From contig JAFDGZ010000010.1 in assembly GCA_019309045.1 (NCBI GenBank), positions 1 to 57,457 on the forward strand: 57,457 bases of DNA, written 5' to 3'. The stretch's first letter is position 1, and every line of letters starts with the position of its first letter. This DNA is from Deltaproteobacteria bacterium. GTDB lineage: Bacteria; Desulfobacterota; Syntrophobacteria; BM002. Under the pieces are notes generated by a model, which searched no databases, was not told the origin of the DNA, and was given only the letters and a program-made list of their open reading frames with translations. The position numbers were made by a program, and so were the translations under genes. Below are positions 53,801 to 57,457 of the stretch, piece by piece.

Positions 53801-56800
53801 TCCCAGCTATCCAGGCACACTATTCAAGGGTGACGGCGGCATGGTGCAGAACAGCAGCAGCATCATAACCACCATTGCAGGAACGGGTGTCTGGGGTTCC
53901 AGTGGTGATGGAGGACCGGGCACGCAGGCCCGAGTCAGTCCCACAGACGGCATTGCCGTGGATGCCGAAGGCAGCGTCTATTTTGCTGACAGCTGGAACC
54001 GTCTGATTCGCAAGGTTGATCCTCGAGGTATCATCACCACCGTGGCAGGAGGCGGACCCACCGGTCCTACAGACGGCATTCCAGCCACTGAAGATCGACT
54101 CGGCCAGACCTATGATGTGGCCGTGGATGCGCAGGGCAACATCTATTTACCGGACCACTACAGTGTGCGCATGGTAGATACCGAAGGGATCATTCACACG
54201 GTTGCGGGAAAAAAGATGTCAGGTTTTGCAGGTGATGGCGGTCCGGCCACCGAGGCGCTCTTTAGCATGCCCGTGGGGGTGGCAGTGGATTCCGAGGGCA
54301 ATCTATACATTGCGGACTGCAAGACGCACCGGGTGCGCAAGGTGGACACCAATGGCATCGTCACTACGGTTGCAGGCAGCGGCCCGGCCAATGGCGGAAG
54401 CGGCAGTTTCAGGGGTGACGGCGGCCTGGCCACCGAGGCCCGCCTCAACAGTCCCTATGATGTGGCCGTGGATTCGGAAGGCAACCTCTATATTGCTGAT
54501 CTTGGCAACGGACGAGTAAGAAAGGTGGACACGAGCGGCATCATCACCACGGTTGCAGGCGGGGGCACTCCTGGTGATGCCCTGGGTGACGGAGGGCCTG
54601 CCGTTGAGGCACAGCTCATGCAGCCGCGCCGGGTGGCTGTGGATGCAGCCGGCAATCTCTACATCACCGAGCAGAATCGCCGCATCCGCAAGGTAAACCC
54701 CGGTGGCGTGATCACCACAGTGGTGGGCAACGGCATCTATGGCTACAACGGGGACGGCATGGTGGCCACGGAGGCAGAACTAGCCGGTCCGTACGGGGTG
54801 GCCGTGGATGTGAGGGGAAACCTCTATCTTACAGACTCGCATAATTACCGGGTGCGCAAGGTGAGCCCGCCCCTGGTGCTGCTCAACAATATGGCCGAGG
54901 GAGAGATTGGCTTTGCCGAGGCAAACGGCCTCGGCTACATTTTGGCAAGCAGCGGCCGCCATCTCAGGACCACGGATCTGGCCACTGGCACAGTGCTCTA
55001 CGAGTTCGGCTATGATGCTGAGGGCAACCTGGTGTCCATAACCGACCGCTTCGGGGGCGAGACAATAATCGAAAGAGACAGCAATGGTAAGCCGCTTGCC
55101 ATCACCTCTCCGGATGGCATCACCACCACCCTCACCATAGACGGCAGCAATCATCTGACCGGAATCACCTGTGCGGATGGGGAGTCCTACCTGTTCGAGT
55201 ACACAGATGCAGGGCTCCTCACTGCCAGGGTGGAGCCCGAGGGCAACCGCTTCGAGCATGTATTCGATGAGGTGGGAAGAGTGGTGGATGTAACGGATGA
55301 GGAGGGCGGTCGCTGGAGTTACAGCAGCAGTGCCTCTGCAGATGGTGATATCCTCACGCAAGTGGCTACTGCGGAGGGGAATCTCACCTCTTATCTGGAT
55401 CATACAGATACTACCGGCGCCTACAGCTCGATAATTACCGCTCCCACCGGCGCCCAGACATTGTTTCAGCAAGCTGCAGATGAGATGCGCATTACCAAGT
55501 CACTTGCCTGCGGCATGGAGTTTTCCTTTCAGTATGGCACAGATTCAGAGTACAGGTTCCAGTACGTGCGCGAGATGAAAGAGAGCACTCCATCGGATCT
55601 CACCAGGGTAACAACGAGAGACAAGCAGTACCGGGATATGGACTCTGACAGTGTGCCGGACCGGATAACAGAAGCTGTTACGGTAAACGGCAAGACTACC
55701 ACACTGGTCACTGACACGCTTCAGGCGGAAAAGAGCCTCACTTCTCCTGCTGGCAGGACGGTCACGGCAAGCTATGATGCCGCTGCCTTGCTGACCACAA
55801 CTCTAACTATTTCCGGGCTTCACGATGTGAGCTATGGCTATGACGCGAGGGGCCGTTTGACCTCCGTTGCCGCCGGCAGCAGAGAGAGCAGCTTCACCTA
55901 CAACGAACAGGGCTTTCTTGAGACCATAACAGATCCCGAAAACCGCACCACCACCTACGCCTACGATGCAGTGGGGAGGATGACGGGCATCAGCCGGCCG
56001 GATGGAAGCTCCCTTGGCTTCAGCTATGACAGAAACGGCAACATGACCATGCTGACCAATCCAGGGAGCATCACGCACAGCTTCGGCTACAACAAGGTAA
56101 ATCTCAACAGCTCCTATGAGACGCCGCTTTCCGGCAGCTACACCTATGTCTATGACAGGGACAGGAGACTCGTCCAGGTGAACTTTCCCTCGGGAAGGCA
56201 GATCATAAACATCTACAGCAACGGCAGGTTGGAAGAGATGCAGACCCCTGAGGGCAATGTGGATCTCAGCTACTCTTGCGGCACCAGGATGGACTCTGTA
56301 AGCAAGGGAGCAGAGAGCATCAGCTACGGCTATGACGGCTCTCTGGTGATCTCCGAGACCCTGAGCGGCACCCTGAATCAAGCGCTTGCCTACACTTACA
56401 ACAACGACTTCAACCTGACAGGCTTCAGCTATGCAGGAGGCACGGTCAACTACGGTTATGACAATGATGGTCTGTTGACCGGAGTCGGCAGCTTTGCGAT
56501 AGCAAGGAATGCGGGCAATGGCCTTCCGGAGTCAATCACCGGAGGAGCGCTCAATCTCAGCCGCACCTTCAACGGCTATGGCGAGGTGGATGGTGAGGAG
56601 TTTACTGTGGCCGGCCAGGGGGTCGCCTCCTGGAGTCTTGCCAGGGACAATGCCGGCAGGATCACCAGTAAGAGCGAGACCGTTGACGGAGTGACCTACA
56701 CCTACTCCTACACCTATGATCCCATGGGAAGGCTTCTCACCGTGACCAAGGACGGCACCCTGGTGGAGGAGTACCAGTATGATAGTGTTGGAACGCGGAT

Positions 56801-57457
56801 CTACGAGATGAACACACTGAGGGGAATCACGGCCAGATCCTTCAATTATGACGACGAGGATCGGCTGCTCACTGCAGGAGATGCAGCCTGCCAGTATGAC
56901 CTGGACGGCTATCTCACTACAAAGACTGCAGGTGCGGAGACCACTGCCTACAGCTACTCCTCTCGCGGCGAGCTTTTGAGTGTCACACTTCCCGACGGCA
57001 GGCTCATCGAGTACGTGCACGACCCCCTTGGCAGGAGAATTGCTAAGAAGATAGATGGTGTAATCATTGAAAAATACCTCTGGCAGGGGCTGACCAGGCT
57101 CCTGGCAGTCTATGACGGCGCAGACAACCTGCTGATGCGCTTTCTCTACGCCGACGGCCGCCTGCCAGTGGCCGTGGAAAAGGGGGGCGCCACCTGTTAT
57201 CTCGCCTACGACCAGGTGGGATCGCTGAAAGTGGTGGCGGATGCCGCGGGCACCGTGATAAAGAGAATCGACTATGACTCCTTCGGCAATATCATAGAAG
57301 ATACCAATGAATCCTTTGAGATACCTTTCGGCTTCGCAGGAGGTCTGTACGACAGAGATACTGGACTGATAAGATTCGGTTTCCGTGACTATGACCCGGA
57401 CATAGGCAGATGGACCGCCAAGGACCCGATATTTTTTGCTGGTGGTGATGTTGATTT
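50898..57457 (+). CDS. Giant secreted Ig/NHL/YD-repeat (RHS-type) protein, 3' end outside window
   Basis: An uninterrupted frame of 2186 codons from ATG 50898 to the window end. Order seen: signal peptide (1-25); a beta-rich domain of unknown type (about 90-295); two Ig-like repeats (296-372, 373-449) ending GPGGTATASVTVTV; a carboxypeptidase-regulatory-like segment (482-549); an Asp/Gly calcium-type stretch (708-735, DRDGDGAVDALDADGDG); six NHL repeats (about 985-1324, VAVDSEGNLYIAD...RVRKVD); then YD repeats from about 1350 (YAYDAVGRMTGI, YTYDPMGRLLTV) and an RHS core from about 2102 (LAYDQVGSLKVV, GLYDRDTGLIRFGFRDYDP, GRWTAKDPI). The variable C-terminal tip, often a toxin, is not in view. 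The ATG is preceded by a GGGGGG run but no classical Shine-Dalgarno. Confidence 0.9.
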   Translation, partial: MRNKVFCLVIWVLSLWVAGAAAAAAMDLSSFSLLAENSVWLRQGAAIHSGNIGCMTASPGPWLDSQSEVTIGLRAATADGAAIYADTVKIKLNGSVDDIYTNELINNGTIRGEIFSPLALPLEVSLPEFPACAPGQEDVTVGRGETMLLEPGSYGRILVRARGRLIFAGGSYQVENLDLGYLGTELLFREATELVINNRLQPGYGAYIGPEAGSGVSAGDILIYVNGINGKTGRLHAIPKAATIGYHNTVQANIYAPHGTILIRQGSVVRGAFIAKDIQVGLGVEVSLESGFGAVAPTVTMSATPEAIVAGESTTLSWEATDAETVTIDQGIGKVTAEGTLEVSPTQTTSYTITATGPGGTATASVTVTVTWAEPTVSISAAPESILYGESATLSWSSEHAGAASIDQGIGEVAPEGSLLVSPERSTTYTITVSGPGGAATASVTIAVKANVEPLPEGSFGKDYEDQIPPDATIGSYESKRFSLVTGLVEDREGVAIEGVAITMLDHAEYGTALTDAEGRFSVPVEGGSAVVVVYQKEGLITAQRKVQVGWNDIAVADTVTMIAPDPEATLVTFDDNPETVITHESTQVTDEFGTRSCTLVFTGDTHAYEVDGQGNVIRELSQITIRATEYPTPQSMPALLPPTSAFTYCVELTVDGAERVRFDKPVISWVDNFLGFGVGEIVPVGYYDRQRGVWLPADNGRVVQLLDRDGDGAVDALDADGDGQGDDLDGDGSFQDEVQGLVDGTRYVPGATFWRLEVSHFSPWDANWPFDFPLGAGPPNPAAGPTVSQQCTRDCQSPQIGSYVEERSRILHEDLAIPGTQLALHYSSSRVSGYGYRITVPASGAAVPAMLKRIEVEVKIAGRTLRQHLDPLPEQVAEVTWDSRDHLGRLVTRPTVARVSVGFVYDAVYSRARAVVDSFGQAGIGATAIRGRQEVIAWNRSEIIINRGALKADIAEGWTISVHHQLSPSYPGTLFKGDGGMVQNSSSIITTIAGTGVWGSSGDGGPGTQARVSPTDGIAVDAEGSVYFADSWNRLIRKVDPRGIITTVAGGGPTGPTDGIPATEDRLGQTYDVAVDAQGNIYLPDHYSVRMVDTEGIIHTVAGKKMSGFAGDGGPATEALFSMPVGVAVDSEGNLYIADCKTHRVRKVDTNGIVTTVAGSGPANGGSGSFRGDGGLATEARLNSPYDVAVDSEGNLYIADLGNGRVRKVDTSGIITTVAGGGTPGDALGDGGPAVEAQLMQPRRVAVDAAGNLYITEQNRRIRKVNPGGVITTVVGNGIYGYNGDGMVATEAELAGPYGVAVDVRGNLYLTDSHNYRVRKVSPPLVLLNNMAEGEIGFAEANGLGYILASSGRHLRTTDLATGTVLYEFGYDAEGNLVSITDRFGGETIIERDSNGKPLAITSPDGITTTLTIDGSNHLTGITCADGESYLFEYTDAGLLTARVEPEGNRFEHVFDEVGRVVDVTDEEGGRWSYSSSASADGDILTQVATAEGNLTSYLDHTDTTGAYSSIITAPTGAQTLFQQAADEMRITKSLACGMEFSFQYGTDSEYRFQYVREMKESTPSDLTRVTTRDKQYRDMDSDSVPDRITEAVTVNGKTTTLVTDTLQAEKSLTSPAGRTVTASYDAAALLTTTLTISGLHDVSYGYDARGRLTSVAAGSRESSFTYNEQGFLETITDPENRTTTYAYDAVGRMTGISRPDGSSLGFSYDRNGNMTMLTNPGSITHSFGYNKVNLNSSYETPLSGSYTYVYDRDRRLVQVNFPSGRQIINIYSNGRLEEMQTPEGNVDLSYSCGTRMDSVSKGAESISYGYDGSLVISETLSGTLNQALAYTYNNDFNLTGFSYAGGTVNYGYDNDGLLTGVGSFAIARNAGNGLPESITGGALNLSRTFNGYGEVDGEEFTVAGQGVASWSLARDNAGRITSKSETVDGVTYTYSYTYDPMGRLLTVTKDGTLVEEYQYDSVGTRIYEMNTLRGITARSFNYDDEDRLLTAGDAACQYDLDGYLTTKTAGAETTAYSYSSRGELLSVTLPDGRLIEYVHDPLGRRIAKKIDGVIIEKYLWQGLTRLLAVYDGADNLLMRFLYADGRLPVAVEKGGATCYLAYDQVGSLKVVADAAGTVIKRIDYDSFGNIIEDTNESFEIPFGFAGGLYDRDTGLIRFGFRDYDPDIGRWTAKDPIFFAGGDVD

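Noticed and set aside
1-57457. tRNA or rRNA genes, phage or plasmid functions
   Set aside because: No cloverleaf sequence, rRNA segment, integrase, transposase or replication gene was recognised by eye; a dedicated tRNA scan could still find one I missed.

Overview
The window is bacterial chromosomal DNA of moderately high GC. Two features point to an anaerobic deltaproteobacterium (Desulfobacterota), although no 16S gene is present to settle this. One is the ribosomal gene order ending tuf-S10-spc-alpha. The other is the metabolic content: a four-subunit 2-oxoacid:ferredoxin oxidoreductase, a corrinoid/iron-sulfur-protein-like gene, a CoA-disulfide reductase with a rhodanese domain, and rubrerythrin-like and zinc-ribbon proteins. 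No tRNA, rRNA, CRISPR array, phage or transposase gene was recognised.

Region 1 (1-16721) is an unbroken S10-spc-alpha super-operon: the end of tuf, then rpsJ to rplQ, with secY, adk, map, infA and rpmJ in their usual places and an intrinsic terminator after rplQ. All genes are on the + strand. Seven of them appear to start with TTG. Several zinc-ribbon (Cys4-type) forms are used (S14, S4, L36, L24, Adk). L17 carries a long Lys-rich, then Ala/Glu-rich, tail.

Region 2 (16722-23580) holds a small EF-Tu-domain-2-like protein, a minus-strand group (threonine aldolase, SAM hydroxide adenosyltransferase, Crp/Fnr regulator), a crotonase, a ROK sugar kinase, and ribosomal protein bS21 preceded by a terminator-like attenuator. 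Region 3 (23581-30239) is redox-centred: porCDAB, a translationally coupled YkgJ-type Cys-cluster protein, a 208-residue protein joining the N-terminal Fe-S domain and C-terminal domain of the CFeSP large subunit without its TIM barrel, an FmdB zinc ribbon, and a TlpA-like thioredoxin.

Region 4 (30240-45145) is housekeeping: prs with an NCS2 purine permease and a Nudix hydrolase, rsmD-coaD, asd, a ferritin-like protein, a TraB-family membrane protein, a PatB/MalY-type lyase, a Tat-exported MsrB, a kinase-like protein of unknown function, a PQQ-type propeller, a VOC protein and a GNAT acetyltransferase. Intergenic gaps here are filled with short dispersed repeats. One family has perfect 27-bp terminal inverted repeats and looks like a MITE.

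Region 5 (45146-57457) is accessory. A decayed 3' remnant of an SBBP-repeat gene lies upstream of an intact seven-repeat SBBP protein, and each has a MITE copy at the same distance downstream. A CoA-disulfide reductase follows on the minus strand. The last 6.5 kb is one open frame, cut by the window end, encoding a giant secreted protein with Ig-like, Asp-rich calcium-type, NHL and YD/RHS repeats in an architecture reminiscent of teneurins. It has no stop codon in the window, so an ORF caller that requires a stop would miss it.
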